DNA of 64,000 nt, taken from contig NZ_JASZYU010000004.1 of assembly GCF_030316825.1 (NCBI RefSeq), positions 186,001 through 250,000 on the forward strand, read 5' to 3'. The position numbers and the translations under genes are program-made. Numbering within the stretch: position 1 is the stretch's first letter; each line of letters starts with the position of its first letter. Below, piece after piece: positions 33,806-43,081 of the stretch. Below the pieces are notes generated by a model. It worked only from the letters and a program-made list of their open reading frames with translations. It made no database searches and was not told the origin of the DNA. The DNA is from Variovorax fucosicus (GTDB taxonomy: Bacteria; Pseudomonadota; Gammaproteobacteria; Burkholderiales; Burkholderiaceae_C).

Positions 33806-35206
33806 ATGAATGCAATGCCAGTGTGGAGACGGTTTCAGGGCATGTTCAACCTGAACGACGGCCGATGGGGCCGGGGCGACGACACGTCGACCAATGGTGA
33901 ACAACGCCCGGCTGGCAATCGGCCCGATGGCGAGCCGCCGGCTGTGCCGCCGCCGCCCCCGTCACCCCCGCCGCAACCGAATCGTCCGCGCGGCCAGGGC
34001 CCGAACCAGGGCCCGCCCGATCTCGATGAACTCTGGCGCGATTTCAACCGCAAGCTCGGCGGCCTGTTCGGCGGCGGACGCGGCGGCGACAACAACAATC
34101 GCCCCACCGGCGGCAACGGCGGTGGCTTCCAGCCCGACATGAAAAACGCGGGCTTCGGCCTCAGCCTGGTGGCCGGCGTTGCAGTGCTGATCTGGCTCGG
34201 CACCGGATTCTTCATCGTGAACGAAGGCCAGCAGGCCGTCATCACGCAATTCGGCCGCTACAAGACCACGGTCGGCGCGGGCTTCAACTGGCGCCTGCCT
34301 TACCCGATCCAGCGCCACGAACTCGTGGTCGTCACGCAGATCCGTTCCACCGACGTGGGCCGTGACAGCATCGTGCGCTCGACCGGCCTGCGCGAATCCG
34401 CCATGCTGACCGAGGACGAGAACATCGTCGAAATCAAGTTCGCCGTGCAATACCGCCTGAGCGATGCGCGTGCCTACCTGTTCGAGAGCAAGAGTCCGGC
34501 CGACGCGATCGTGCAGGTGGCCGAAACGGCTGTGCGCGAAGTCGTTGGCAAGATGAAGATGGACAAGGCGCTGGCCGACGAGCGCGACCAGATCGCGCCG
34601 CGCGTGCGTGCGCTGATGCAGACCATCCTGGATCGCTACAAGGTCGGCGTCGAGGTGGTCGGCATCAATCTGCAGCAAGGTGGCGTGCGTCCGCCCGAGC
34701 AGGTGCAGGCTGCCTTCGACGACGTGCTCAAGGCCGGCCAGGAACGCGAGCGCGCCAAGAACGAAGCCCAGGCCTATGCCAACGACGTGATCCCGAAGGC
34801 GACCGGCACTGCCTCGCGGCTCAAGGAAGAATCGGAAGCCTACAAGGCCCGGATCGTGGCGCAGGCACAGGGTGACGCCGGCCGCTTCAGCCAGGTGCTG
34901 ACCGAATACCAGAAGGCGCCGCAAGTGACGCGCGACCGCATGTACACCGACGCGATGCAGCAGATCTACGCGAGCACCACCAAGGTGCTGGTCGATTCGA
35001 AGCAGGGCTCGAACCTGCTCTACCTGCCGCTCGACAAGCTGATGCAGATGAGCGGCCAGGGCGCGGGCCCCACGCCCAGCGATGCGGCGAGCCCGAACGT
35101 GGCGGGCACGGCGCCCGCCCAGTCTTCGGTGATTCCGGTGGCCCCGGCATCCAGTGGCGATACGCGTGCCCGCGACGGCCGCTCACGTGACCGCGACGGT
35201 CGCTAA
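33806..35206 (+). CDS. hflK: FtsH protease regulator HflK
   Basis: 466 residues. An N-terminal Gly/Pro/Asn-rich cytosolic segment (1-110), one membrane helix at about 120-138 (SLVAGVAVLIWLGTGFFIV), then the periplasmic SPFH/band 7 domain with EGQQAVITQFGRYKTTVGAG. HflK and HflC form a large cage around FtsH. ATG 33806 follows a purine-rich AGAGAAGAAG; an ATG three codons later is also possible. Confidence 0.93.
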   Translation: MNAMPVWRRFQGMFNLNDGRWGRGDDTSTNGEQRPAGNRPDGEPPAVPPPPPSPPPQPNRPRGQGPNQGPPDLDELWRDFNRKLGGLFGGGRGGDNNNRPTGGNGGGFQPDMKNAGFGLSLVAGVAVLIWLGTGFFIVNEGQQAVITQFGRYKTTVGAGFNWRLPYPIQRHELVVVTQIRSTDVGRDSIVRSTGLRESAMLTEDENIVEIKFAVQYRLSDARAYLFESKSPADAIVQVAETAVREVVGKMKMDKALADERDQIAPRVRALMQTILDRYKVGVEVVGINLQQGGVRPPEQVQAAFDDVLKAGQERERAKNEAQAYANDVIPKATGTASRLKEESEAYKARIVAQAQGDAGRFSQVLTEYQKAPQVTRDRMYTDAMQQIYASTTKVLVDSKQGSNLLYLPLDKLMQMSGQGAGPTPSDAASPNVAGTAPAQSSVIPVAPASSGDTRARDGRSRDRDGR

Positions 35207-35220
35207 GCGGAGAACAAGAC

Positions 35221-36135
35221 ATGAACAGAATCGGATTCATCGCAACGTCGTTCCTGGTGGCGCTTGCGCTGCTGAGCTCCACGCTTTTCGTGGTCGACCA
35301 GCGCCAGTTCGGCGTGGTCTACCAACTCGGCCAGATCAAGGAAGTGATCACCGAGCCCGGCCTCAATTTCAAGATGCCGCCCCCGTTCCAGAACGTCTCG
35401 TACATCGACAAGCGCCTGCTGATGCTGTCGAGCCTCGACACCGAGCCGATGCTCACCGCCGAGAAGCAGCGCGTCGTGATCGACTGGTACGTGCGCTGGC
35501 GCATCAGCAACCCGTCTGAGTACATCCGCAATGTCGGCCTCGACGAGAGTGCCGGCGCGATGCAGCTCAACCGCGTGGTGCGCAATGCGTTCCAGGAAAA
35601 CATCAACAAGTACACGGTGCGTGACCTGATCTCGGCCAGCCGCGAGAAGCTCATGGCCGATGTGCAGCGCGAGGTGCTTTCGGTCGTCAAGGGGGCGAAG
35701 CCCTGGGGCGTGGACGTGGTCGACGTGCGCATCACGCGGGTCGACTATGTGGAAGCCATCACCGAATCGGTGTACCGCCGCATGGAGGCGGAACGCAAGC
35801 GCGTCGCCAACGAATTGCGCTCGACCGGCTTTGCCGAAGGCGAAAAGATCCGCGCCGATGCCGACCGTCAACGCGAAGTGACGGTGGCCAACGCCTACCG
35901 CGACGCGCAGAAGATCAAGGGTGAAGGCGATGCACAGGCCGCCACCGCGTATGCCGAGGCGTTCGGTAAGGATCCGCAATTCGCGCAGTTCTATCGCAGC
36001 CTCGATGCCTACAAGCAGAGCTTCAACAAGAAGAGCGACGTGATGGTGCTCGACCCGTCGTCCGACTTCTTCCGCGCCATGCGCGGTTCCGGGTCGAACA
36101 CGGTGAATTCGGTGGCGCCGCCCAGCCGCCGTTAG
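35221..36135 (+). CDS. hflC: FtsH protease regulator HflC
   Basis: 304 residues. N-terminal membrane anchor (about 5-25) and an SPFH domain with VVDQRQFGVVYQLGQIKEVI, DWYVRWRISNPSEYIRNVG and the helical ERKRVANELRSTGFAEGEKIRADADRQ region (read as two stretches). Partner of HflK, 14 bp upstream. It ends 12 bp before the YjeT-like gene. Confidence 0.95.
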   Translation: MNRIGFIATSFLVALALLSSTLFVVDQRQFGVVYQLGQIKEVITEPGLNFKMPPPFQNVSYIDKRLLMLSSLDTEPMLTAEKQRVVIDWYVRWRISNPSEYIRNVGLDESAGAMQLNRVVRNAFQENINKYTVRDLISASREKLMADVQREVLSVVKGAKPWGVDVVDVRITRVDYVEAITESVYRRMEAERKRVANELRSTGFAEGEKIRADADRQREVTVANAYRDAQKIKGEGDAQAATAYAEAFGKDPQFAQFYRSLDAYKQSFNKKSDVMVLDPSSDFFRAMRGSGSNTVNSVAPPSRR

Positions 36136-36147
36136 CAGGCCGCGGCG

Positions 36148-36336
36148 ATGAGCTCCGAGGTTTTCTGGAGCGCACTGGCCCTGGTGCTGGTGATCGAAGG
36201 CGCCATGCCGTTCCTCTCGCCGGGCAGCTGGCGCAAGGGCTTCCTGCAGTTGCTGCAGTTGCGCGACGGGCAACTGCGCTTCTTCGGGCTCTGCAGCCTC
36301 CTGCTCGGCCTGGCGCTGCTCTGGCTGGCGAACTAG
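36148..36336 (+). CDS. YjeT-like DUF2065 membrane protein
   Basis: 62 residues with two membrane helices (about 5-20 and 40-60) joined by a short basic loop; SPGSWRKGFLQLLQLRDGQLRFFGL is the family core read in two parts. DUF2065/YjeT has no known function. In E. coli it also lies between hflC and purA, so its place here is conserved. Confidence 0.85.
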   Translation: MSSEVFWSALALVLVIEGAMPFLSPGSWRKGFLQLLQLRDGQLRFFGLCSLLLGLALLWLAN

Positions 36337-36340
36337 CCGT

Positions 36341-36379
36341 CCGGGTGCGGACCGCGGTCGGGGGCCTCGGGGCACCCGG
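36341..36379 (+). other. Inverted repeat between yjeT-like gene and hisZ
   Basis: Outer arms CCGGGTGC and GCACCCGG (8 bp, perfect) enclose the 10-bp palindrome GACCGCGGTC. It is followed directly by TAGAAT (36380-36385), a plausible -10 box for hisZ. No T-run, so termination is doubtful. Confidence 0.45.
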
Positions 36380-36413
36380 TAGAATCCGCATTTAACCCAC
36401 GCCTCCTTTTCCC

Positions 36414-37565
36414 ATGTCCGCTTGGGTCCTCCCGGATCACATTGCCGATGTGCTGCCTTCAGAGGCGCGCCACATCGAAGAACTTCGCCGTCAGCTGCTC
36501 GACACCGCCCGTGGCTATGGCTACGAGCTGGTGATGCCGCCGATGCTCGAGCACCTTGAATCGCTGCTTTCTGGCACCGGCGAGGCGCTCGACCTTCAAA
36601 CTTTCAAACTGGTCGACCAGCTCTCGGGCCGGACGATGGGCCTGCGCGCCGACACCACGCCGCAGGTGGCACGTATCGACGCGCACCTGCTGAACCGGCG
36701 CGGCGTGGCCCGGCTCTGCTATTGCGGCCCGGTGATCCACACCCGGCCGGACCGACCACACGCCACGCGCGAACCGCTGCAGTTCGGCGCAGAAATCTAC
36801 GGCCACGCCGGCCTCGAGGCCGATACCGAAACCCTGCTGCTGGCGCTCGACTGCTTGCGCGCCGCGGGTGTGGGCGAGGGGGTGCTGGTCGACCTGGCCG
36901 ACGCCCGCATCGTGCGTTCGCTGCTCGCCGACGTGCCTGTCGACGCCCCGGCGCTGGCGCGCGTCCATGCGGCGCTTGCCACCAAGGACAGCAGCGAACT
37001 GCGTGCGTTGACGCGGGACTTCCCCGTGGCCGCACGCGAAGGCCTGCTGGCGCTGGTTCAGCTCTATGGCGATGCGGCGGTGCTCGCCGAGGCTGAAAAG
37101 GCGCTCAAGGGATCGCCTGCCGTGCGCGAGGCGCTGAACGACCTGCGCCAGCTCGCCACCCGCCTGCGCGGCGCCAACGTGAGCTTCGACCTGTCCGATC
37201 TGCGCGGCTATGCCTACTACAGCGGCATGCGCTTCGGCATTTACGTCGAAGGCGCGGCCGATGCACTGGTGCGCGGCGGCCGCTACGACGAAGTCGGCGC
37301 CGTGTTCGGCCGCAACCGGCCGGCCGTCGGCTTCAGCCTGGATCTGCGCGAGCTGGTCGAAGTGCTGCCGGCCCGGCCCCTGCGCGCCGCGGTGCGTGCG
37401 CCCTGGAGTGATGCCGCCGGCCTGCGCGACGCGATCGCGTCGCTGCGCCGGCAGGGCGAAACCGTGGTCTGCGTGCTGCCCGGCCATGACAGCGAGATCG
37501 ACGAGTTCCATTGCGACCGCGAGCTCGTCGAGCGTGCCGGTCAATGGACCGTCAAAGCCATCTGA
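36414..37565 (+). CDS. hisZ: ATP phosphoribosyltransferase regulatory subunit HisZ
   Basis: 383 residues. HisS-like paralogue without tRNA-charging function, which activates the short HisG at the first step of histidine synthesis. It has LPDHIADVLPSEARHIEELR, MGLRADTTPQVARIDAHLLN (the class II motif 2 region), YYSGMRFGIYVEG and GGRYDEVGAVFGRNRPAVGFSLDL. It lacks the anticodon domain. The short HisG it serves is outside the window. Set between hflC-yjeT and purA. Confidence 0.93.
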   Translation: MSAWVLPDHIADVLPSEARHIEELRRQLLDTARGYGYELVMPPMLEHLESLLSGTGEALDLQTFKLVDQLSGRTMGLRADTTPQVARIDAHLLNRRGVARLCYCGPVIHTRPDRPHATREPLQFGAEIYGHAGLEADTETLLLALDCLRAAGVGEGVLVDLADARIVRSLLADVPVDAPALARVHAALATKDSSELRALTRDFPVAAREGLLALVQLYGDAAVLAEAEKALKGSPAVREALNDLRQLATRLRGANVSFDLSDLRGYAYYSGMRFGIYVEGAADALVRGGRYDEVGAVFGRNRPAVGFSLDLRELVEVLPARPLRAAVRAPWSDAAGLRDAIASLRRQGETVVCVLPGHDSEIDEFHCDRELVERAGQWTVKAI

Positions 37566-37590
37566 ATTTCTGTTTGAGAAGCGAGTAGAC

Positions 37591-38922
37591 ATGAGCGTTA
37601 CCACCGGAAGAAACGTGGTCGTCGTCGGCACCCAGTGGGGCGACGAGGGCAAGGGCAAACTGGTCGACTGGCTGACCGAAAGCGCCCAGGGCGTGGTGCG
37701 CTTCCAGGGCGGCCACAACGCGGGCCACACGCTCGTCATCAACGGCGTGAAGACCGCGCTGCATCTGATCCCCAGCGGCATCATGCGTCCCGGCGTCAAG
37801 TGCTACATCGGCAATGGCGTGGTGCTGTCGGCCGGCAAGCTGTTCGAAGAAATCGAGGGGCTCGAGAAGGCGGGCGTCGAGGTGCGTTCGCGCCTGCGCA
37901 TCAGCGAGGCCTGCCCGCTGATCCTGCCGTTCCACGCCGCGCTCGACATCGCGCGCGAGAACTACCGCGAGAAGGGCGGGGTCGAGAAGATCGGCACCAC
38001 CGGCCGCGGCATCGGCCCGGCCTACGAAGACAAGATCGCGCGCCGCGCGCTGCGCGTGCAGGATCTGAAGCACCCGGAGCGCTTCGCTACCAAGCTGCGG
38101 GTGCTGCTCGACCTGCACAACCACGTGCTGACGCAGGTGCTGAGCGCCCCGGCCATCGACTTCGACATGGTGTTCGAAGAAGCCATGCGCCATGCCGAAC
38201 TGCTCAAGCCGATGATGGCCGACGTGTCGCGCGAGCTCAACGACGCGCACCGCAACGGCGCCAACCTGCTGTTCGAAGGCGCGCAGGGCACGCTGCTCGA
38301 CGTCGACCACGGCACCTACCCGTATGTCACGTCCAGCAACTGCGTGGCCGGCAATGCGGCCGCCGGTGCGGGCGTGGGCCCGGGCATGCTGCACTACATC
38401 CTGGGCATCACCAAGGCCTATTGCACGCGCGTCGGCGGTGGCCCGTTCCCGACCGAGCTCGACTGGGAAGAGCCCGGCACGCCCGGCTATCACATGAGCA
38501 CCGTGGGCGCCGAGAAGGGCGTGACCACCGGCCGCAGCCGCCGTTGCGGCTGGTTCGACGCGGCGCTGCTCAAGCGCTCGGCGCAGGTCAATGGACTCTC
38601 GGGCCTGTGCATCACCAAGCTCGACGTGCTCGACGGCCTCGAAAAGCTCGAGCTTTGCACCGGGTACGAACTCGATGGCGAGATCACCGACATCCTGCCG
38701 ATGGGCGCCGACGAAATCGAGCGTTGCACGCCGATCTACGAAACGCTCGAGGGCTGGACCGAAAGCACGGTCGGCGTTACGCAATACGACAAGCTGCCGG
38801 TCAACGCGCGGCTCTATCTACAGCGCATCGAGCAGGTCACGGGCGTGCCGATCCACATGGTGTCGACCAGCCCGGATCGCGATCACACGATCATGATGCG
38901 CCACCCGTACCTTGCGGACTAG
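37591..38922 (+). CDS. purA: Adenylosuccinate synthetase
   Basis: 443 residues. Joins aspartate to IMP using GTP, first committed step to AMP. Catalytic VVVGTQWGDEGKGKLVDWL with Asp and Lys, the His in GGHNAGHTL, GTTGRGIGPAYEDK, EGAQGTLLDVDHGTYPYVTSSN (split), and the GTP-site TTGRSRRCGWFD. ATG 37591 begins the conserved protein. A copy of the intergenic repeat starts 5 bases after the stop. Confidence 0.97.
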   Translation: MSVTTGRNVVVVGTQWGDEGKGKLVDWLTESAQGVVRFQGGHNAGHTLVINGVKTALHLIPSGIMRPGVKCYIGNGVVLSAGKLFEEIEGLEKAGVEVRSRLRISEACPLILPFHAALDIARENYREKGGVEKIGTTGRGIGPAYEDKIARRALRVQDLKHPERFATKLRVLLDLHNHVLTQVLSAPAIDFDMVFEEAMRHAELLKPMMADVSRELNDAHRNGANLLFEGAQGTLLDVDHGTYPYVTSSNCVAGNAAAGAGVGPGMLHYILGITKAYCTRVGGGPFPTELDWEEPGTPGYHMSTVGAEKGVTTGRSRRCGWFDAALLKRSAQVNGLSGLCITKLDVLDGLEKLELCTGYELDGEITDILPMGADEIERCTPIYETLEGWTESTVGVTQYDKLPVNARLYLQRIEQVTGVPIHMVSTSPDRDHTIMMRHPYLAD

Positions 38923-38927
38923 CCTCT

Positions 38928-39012
38928 CCCCCAGGCTTGCCCACTTCGTGTGGCCGCCAACCCCCTTCCGGGGGCAACACCAGCGGCCCGGCAAAGCCGG
39001 TTCCGCGGTGTT
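38928..39012 (+). repeat. Intergenic double-hairpin repeat, copy 2 (purA-phosphoribosyltransferase)
   Basis: Same architecture as copy 1: CCCCCAGGC, CACTTCGTGT, stem-loop A 38961-38974 (CCCCC-TTCC-GGGGG) and stem-loop B 38976-39012 (AACACC-A-GCGG-C-CCGGC-AAA-GCCGG-TT-CCGC-GGTGTT). Stem A keeps pairing with a different loop from copy 1. Same orientation as the flanking genes. Confidence 0.85.
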
Positions 39013-39046
39013 TCACGAATGAGTAAAGACTGAAGGAATCCACGCC

Positions 39047-39571
39047 ATGTTGACCGAAGACGGCAAGCACCTCTACGTGAGCTATGACGAGTACCACAAC
39101 CTGATCGAGAAACTCGCGATCAAGGTGCATCAGTCGGGCTGGGAGTTCGACAACATCCTGTGCCTGGCGCGCGGCGGCATGCGCCCGGGCGACATGCTCT
39201 CGCGCATCTTCTCCAAGCCGCTGGCAATCATGTCGACCAGCTCCTACCGCGCCGATGCGGGCACCGTGCAGGGCCATCTGGACATTGCGCGCTTCATCAC
39301 CACGCCCAAGGGCGAGATCGCCGGCAAGGTGCTGCTGGTGGACGACCTGGCCGACTCCGGCCACACGCTGCATGCGGTGGTCGACATGCTGCGCACCCAG
39401 TACAAGCCGATCACCGAGCTGCGCACGGCCGTGATCTGGACCAAGGCGTTGTCGACTTTCACGCCCGACTATTCGGTCGAGTTCCTGCCGACCGACCCGT
39501 GGATCCACCAGCCCTTCGAAGGCTACGACACCCTGGGGGTCGAGAAGCTCATCGAGAAGTGGTCGGTGTGA
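39047..39571 (+). CDS. Phosphoribosyltransferase (purine-type, Gpt/Hpt-like)
   Basis: 174 residues. PRT fold with the PRPP-binding signature VLLVDDLADSGHT (about 101-113) and an N-terminal LARGGMRPGDMLSRI loop. The hood region is close to xanthine/hypoxanthine phosphoribosyltransferases, which fits salvage of purines next to purA, but the base specificity is inferred. Its 3' end overlaps the convergent VOC gene by 23 bp. Confidence 0.85.
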   Translation: MLTEDGKHLYVSYDEYHNLIEKLAIKVHQSGWEFDNILCLARGGMRPGDMLSRIFSKPLAIMSTSSYRADAGTVQGHLDIARFITTPKGEIAGKVLLVDDLADSGHTLHAVVDMLRTQYKPITELRTAVIWTKALSTFTPDYSVEFLPTDPWIHQPFEGYDTLGVEKLIEKWSV

Positions 39572-40007
39572 GCATGGCGGTGTAGCGCCGCTGCATCTCC
39601 TCCGGTGAAAGGTCTTCGATGCTGTGCCCGACGTTCCAGCGGTGGCCGAACGGGTCGATGAAGCTGCCCGAGCGTTCGCCGTAGAACTGGTCTTGCACCG
39701 CTATCTGTAGCGTGGCGCCGGCCTCGATGGCGCGCCCGACCACGGCGTCGGCGTCGTCCACATGCAGGTGCAGGGTCACCGGTGTGGCGCCGATGCTGCG
39801 GGCGCCGCGAATATCGTATTCAGGAAACTCGTCCGACAGCATCAGCGTGCCGCCGCTGCCGAAGTCGAGTTCGGCATGGCCGATGCGGCCGCTCGGCTCG
39901 GTGAGTCGGAATTTCTCGGTTACGCCGAACACCTTGCCGTAGAAGGCGATGGCTGCGGCGGTGTCGTGCACGCAGAGGTAGGCAAAGAGTTCATGAATGA
40001 TGGTCAT
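39549..40007 (-). CDS. VOC-superfamily (glyoxalase/PhnB-like) protein
   Basis: 152 residues. Two beta-alpha-beta-beta-beta repeats, with LCVHDTAAAIAFYGKVFG at the start and a FIDPFGHRWNVGHSIEDLS ending, typical of the PhnB/YdfO-type glyoxalase group. Start chosen at ATG 40007 because GGAG lies about 7 bases upstream and the VOC fold begins there; the frame is open for another 56 codons. Substrate unknown. Confidence 0.85.
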   Translation of the reverse strand: MTIIHELFAYLCVHDTAAAIAFYGKVFGVTEKFRLTEPSGRIGHAELDFGSGGTLMLSDEFPEYDIRGARSIGATPVTLHLHVDDADAVVGRAIEAGATLQIAVQDQFYGERSGSFIDPFGHRWNVGHSIEDLSPEEMQRRYTAMLTPTTSR

Positions 40008-40173
40008 GGCAACACTCCGATCGCGGCAATGAAGGCCTGATTCTGCGGGCACTGGCGGTGCGGTGTCTTGGAGAAAATTGAACTCATACGGTCTTGCATT
40101 CACAGAGTCCACGATGTTGATCTGAGCGCTGAGGTTCCGGGGCGGGCTCCCTTGTGCAGCTAGCATTGGCGAC

Positions 40174-41379
40174 ATGCGCCATCAACCCATCACCGATCTC
40201 ATCCATCATCCGTACCAGCCCCCCGCCAGGTTCGCGGCACCACAGCCCGGCATCTACAAGGCCTCGACCGTGTTCTTTGCCGACGTCGCCGCAATGCGCG
40301 CGCGCGACTGGAAGACCAAGGCCGGCTATACCTACGGCCTGCACGGCACGCCGACCACCTTCACGCTCGAAGAGCGGCTGGCCACGCTCGAAGGCGGCAC
40401 CCAGTGCCTGCTGGTGCCGAGCGGCCTGGCCGCGATCTCGCTGGTGTGCTTCGCCTTCCTGAAGACCGGCGACGAGGTGCTCCTGCCCGACAACGCCTAT
40501 GGTCCGAACAAGGCGCTGGCGGCAGGTGAGCTGGCCAACTTCGGCATCACGCACCGCACCTACGACGCGATGAACCCGGGCGATCTGGCGGCCAAGCTGT
40601 CGGAGCGCACCAAACTCGTGTGGGTGGAGGCGGCAGGCTCGGTGACGATGGAGTTTCCCGATCTGCCGGCGCTGGTCGCCATCTGCCGTGCGCGCGGCGT
40701 CATTACCGCGCTCGACAACACCTGGGGCGCCGGCCTGGCCTTTGCGCCCTTCGATTTCAACGGCACGGGGCGAGGCGTGGACGTTTCGGTGCACGCCCTC
40801 ACCAAGTACCCCAGCGGCGGCGGCGACGTGCTGATGGGCAGCGTGGTCACCCGCGACGACGGGCGCCTGCACCAGGCGCTCAAGCTCACGCACATGCGCA
40901 TGGGTTTCGGTGTGGGCGTCGGCGATGTCGAGACGCTGCTGCGGTCGTTGCCGAGCATTGCGCTGCGCTATGCGGCCCACGACCTCGCCGCGCGCGAACT
41001 GGCGCGCTGGCTCGGCACGCGCGACGAGATCGTCCAGGTGCTGCATCCGGCCGTTGCCGGCTCGCCGGGCCACGCCAACTGGCGCGCACTCTGCGGTGCC
41101 GCCGACCTGGCGGCAGGGCTGTTCTCGGTGGTGTTCGACGAGCGCTTCAGCAGCGAGCAGGTCGACCGCTTCTGCGACGGCCTGCAGTTGTTCCGGCTCG
41201 GCTATTCCTGGGGCGGCCCGATCAGCCTCGTGGTGCCCTACGACATCGGCCTGATGCGCGACGCCAGCGTGGCGCGCTGGCCACACAAGGGCACGCTGGT
41301 GCGTTTCTCGATCGGGCTGGAAGCGGTTTCCGACCTTCAGGCCGACCTGGCGCAGGCGCTCGACGGCATGGCGTCCTGA
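40174..41379 (+). CDS. metC: Cystathionine beta-lyase (PLP, Cys/Met metabolism family)
   Basis: 401 residues. Gamma-family PLP enzyme: YGLHGTPTTFTLEERLATLEG (in two parts), VPSGLAAISL, DNTWGAGLAF and the PLP-binding lysine in VHALTKYPSGGGDVLMG. It resembles the MetC branch that splits cystathionine to homocysteine, and the short DNTWGAG motif favours a beta-lyase. Stand-alone, about 165 bp from the divergent VOC gene. Confidence 0.85.
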   Translation: MRHQPITDLIHHPYQPPARFAAPQPGIYKASTVFFADVAAMRARDWKTKAGYTYGLHGTPTTFTLEERLATLEGGTQCLLVPSGLAAISLVCFAFLKTGDEVLLPDNAYGPNKALAAGELANFGITHRTYDAMNPGDLAAKLSERTKLVWVEAAGSVTMEFPDLPALVAICRARGVITALDNTWGAGLAFAPFDFNGTGRGVDVSVHALTKYPSGGGDVLMGSVVTRDDGRLHQALKLTHMRMGFGVGVGDVETLLRSLPSIALRYAAHDLAARELARWLGTRDEIVQVLHPAVAGSPGHANWRALCGAADLAAGLFSVVFDERFSSEQVDRFCDGLQLFRLGYSWGGPISLVVPYDIGLMRDASVARWPHKGTLVRFSIGLEAVSDLQADLAQALDGMAS

Positions 41380-41469
41380 GGCCCCGCCGGCGCGTTTTCG
41401 CGCCGTCCTTTATCGCTTACAGTGGGGTGCAGATTTTGCCCCGCTTCCGGGGCGCGCATCAGGAGCAAC

Positions 41470-41673
41470 ATGGCCGCACCCAACTACGGATACGAGAAGC
41501 GTCAGAAAGAACTGGCCAAGAAAAAGAAGAAGGAAGAAAAGCTGCGCGACAAGGCCAATCGCAAGCTGGGCCCGAGCAGCGAAGGCCTGATGCCCGGCGA
41601 CCCGGAAACCGACGTGGCCTCGCTCGAGCGCGACGCGCCGATCGCGCCGGTGCTGCCGACCAAGAACGGCTGA
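41470..41673 (+). CDS. Small lysine-rich conserved protein
   Basis: 67 residues. Starts AAPNYGYEKRQKELAKKKKK, a basic helical stretch followed by an acidic/Pro-rich tail. It has an AGGAG ribosome site 4 bases before the ATG and a strong terminator after it, so it is probably expressed as a single gene. I recall similar short proteins in betaproteobacteria, without function. Confidence 0.75.
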   Translation: MAAPNYGYEKRQKELAKKKKKEEKLRDKANRKLGPSSEGLMPGDPETDVASLERDAPIAPVLPTKNG

Positions 41674-41700
41674 GCCGTCTCTGCTGCACCCTCCCGTCCG

Positions 41701-41735
41701 AAGCCGCCGCCTGCCGGGTGCAGGGGCGGCTTTTT
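41701..41735 (+). terminator. Rho-independent terminator
   Basis: Outer stem AAGCCGCC / GGCGGCTT enclosing an inner stem CCTGC / GCAGG, followed by a T5 run. It terminates the lysine-rich gene and touches the 3' end of tesA on the other strand. Confidence 0.9.
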
Positions 41736-42378
41736 ATTTGAGCAGTTTGCGCAGTTCCGGCCAGATGTTGTCGAGGATGCGCGGATGCGCGGCCGCGACC
41801 GGATGAATCCGGTCGGCCTGGAACATCGCCGCCGCATCCGGGCCATCGGCCACGCCCTTGAGCATGAACGGCACCATGGGCACCTTGCTGATCGTGCTCA
41901 CGCTCGCGAAGATCTTCGAGAAGCTGTTGAGGTAGGCCATGCCGTAGTTCGGCGGCACCTGGATGCCGACGATCAGCACCTTGGCGCCTGCGGCCTTCGA
42001 GGCGTCGACCATGGCTGCAAGATTCGCTTGCGTCTGCGTGACGGGCAGGCCACGCAACGCATCGTTGGCGCCGAGTTCGATCACCACGGTGTCGGGCTTG
42101 TGCTGGTTCAGCAGGGCAGCAAGGCGCGACTTGCCGCCGGCCGTGGTCTCACCGCTGATGCTGGCATTGACAATGCGTGCAGGAATCTTTTCCTTGGCCA
42201 GCCGCTGCTCCAGCAGCGCAACCCAGCCTTCGCCGCGCTTGAGGCCGTACTCGGCACTCAGCGAGTCGCCCATGATCAGCACCGTGGGCCCGCTGCCCGA
42301 TTGCGCCCACGCAGCGGCGGCCGGAAGACCCGCCGCAATGGCCAGCGTGGCGGCCGAGATAAAGTGTCTGCGATTCAA
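41734..42378 (-). CDS. tesA: Arylesterase / multifunctional thioesterase I (TesA-like SGNH hydrolase)
   Basis: 214 residues with an RRHFISAATLAIAAGL signal of Tat-like appearance, so periplasmic. SGNH blocks: GDSLS with catalytic Ser39, GETTAGG, ELGANDALRG and the Asp/His pair in DRIHPVAAAH. The start is TTG at 42378 with AAAGGG upstream; no ATG or GTG suits the signal peptide. It is divergent from the ABC gene with 16 bp between starts, the same tesA/ybbA pairing as in E. coli. Confidence 0.87.
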   Translation of the reverse strand: MNRRHFISAATLAIAAGLPAAAAWAQSGSGPTVLIMGDSLSAEYGLKRGEGWVALLEQRLAKEKIPARIVNASISGETTAGGKSRLAALLNQHKPDTVVIELGANDALRGLPVTQTQANLAAMVDASKAAGAKVLIVGIQVPPNYGMAYLNSFSKIFASVSTISKVPMVPFMLKGVADGPDAAAMFQADRIHPVAAAHPRILDNIWPELRKLLK

Positions 42379-42394
42379 AACGAGAGCCCTTTCA

Positions 42395-43081
42395 ATGTCC
42401 GCACCCCGAGCCGAGCAGATCGTTGCCGTCGAACATGTTTTCAAGTCCGTCACCGACTCGACCGGTACGCTGGACATTCTGCAGGACATCGATTTCACCC
42501 TTGGTGCCAGGGAGACCGCCGCCATCGTCGGCGCCTCCGGCTCGGGCAAGAGCACGCTGCTGTCGATCGTCGCCGGGCTCGACACGCCGACGCGCGGCAC
42601 GGTCAGGCTGGCCGGTGCCGACATCTTCGCCATCGATGAAGACGACCGCGCCGCGCTGCGCGCGCAGAAGGTCGGCTTCGTGTTCCAGAGCTTCCAGCTG
42701 CTGGCCAACCTCAGCGCGCTCGAAAACGTGATGCTGCCGCTCGAGTTGGCCGACCGCAGAGACGCACGCAAGGCGGCCACCGAAATGCTCGGCCGCGTCG
42801 GCCTTGGCCAGCGGCTCGGCCACTATCCCAAGGTGCTGTCGGGCGGCGAGCAGCAGCGCGTGGCGCTGGCCCGCGCCTTCGTCGTGCAGCCGGCCCTGCT
42901 GCTGGCCGACGAGCCCACCGGCAGCCTCGACTTCGCCACCGGCGAGCAGGTGATGGAACTGATGTTCGACCTGAACCGCGAACTCGGCACCACGCTCGTG
43001 CTCGTGACGCACGACCGCGGCATCGCGCAGCGGTGCGAGCGCCGCATCACGATCGAGGCGGGCCGCGTCGCAAGTCCATGA
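42395..43081 (+). CDS. ybbA: YbbA-type ABC transporter ATPase
   Basis: 228 residues. LolD/MacB-like ATPase: Walker A GASGSGKST, Q-loop FVFQSFQLL, signature LSGGEQQRVALARA, Walker B LLLADEPTGSLD and H-loop VTHDRG. The divergent tesA supports a YbbA assignment. The usual permease gene (ybbP, FtsX-like) does not follow; instead an unrecognised membrane protein overlaps its stop (ATGA). Confidence 0.88.
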   Translation: MSAPRAEQIVAVEHVFKSVTDSTGTLDILQDIDFTLGARETAAIVGASGSGKSTLLSIVAGLDTPTRGTVRLAGADIFAIDEDDRAALRAQKVGFVFQSFQLLANLSALENVMLPLELADRRDARKAATEMLGRVGLGQRLGHYPKVLSGGEQQRVALARAFVVQPALLLADEPTGSLDFATGEQVMELMFDLNRELGTTLVLVTHDRGIAQRCERRITIEAGRVASP

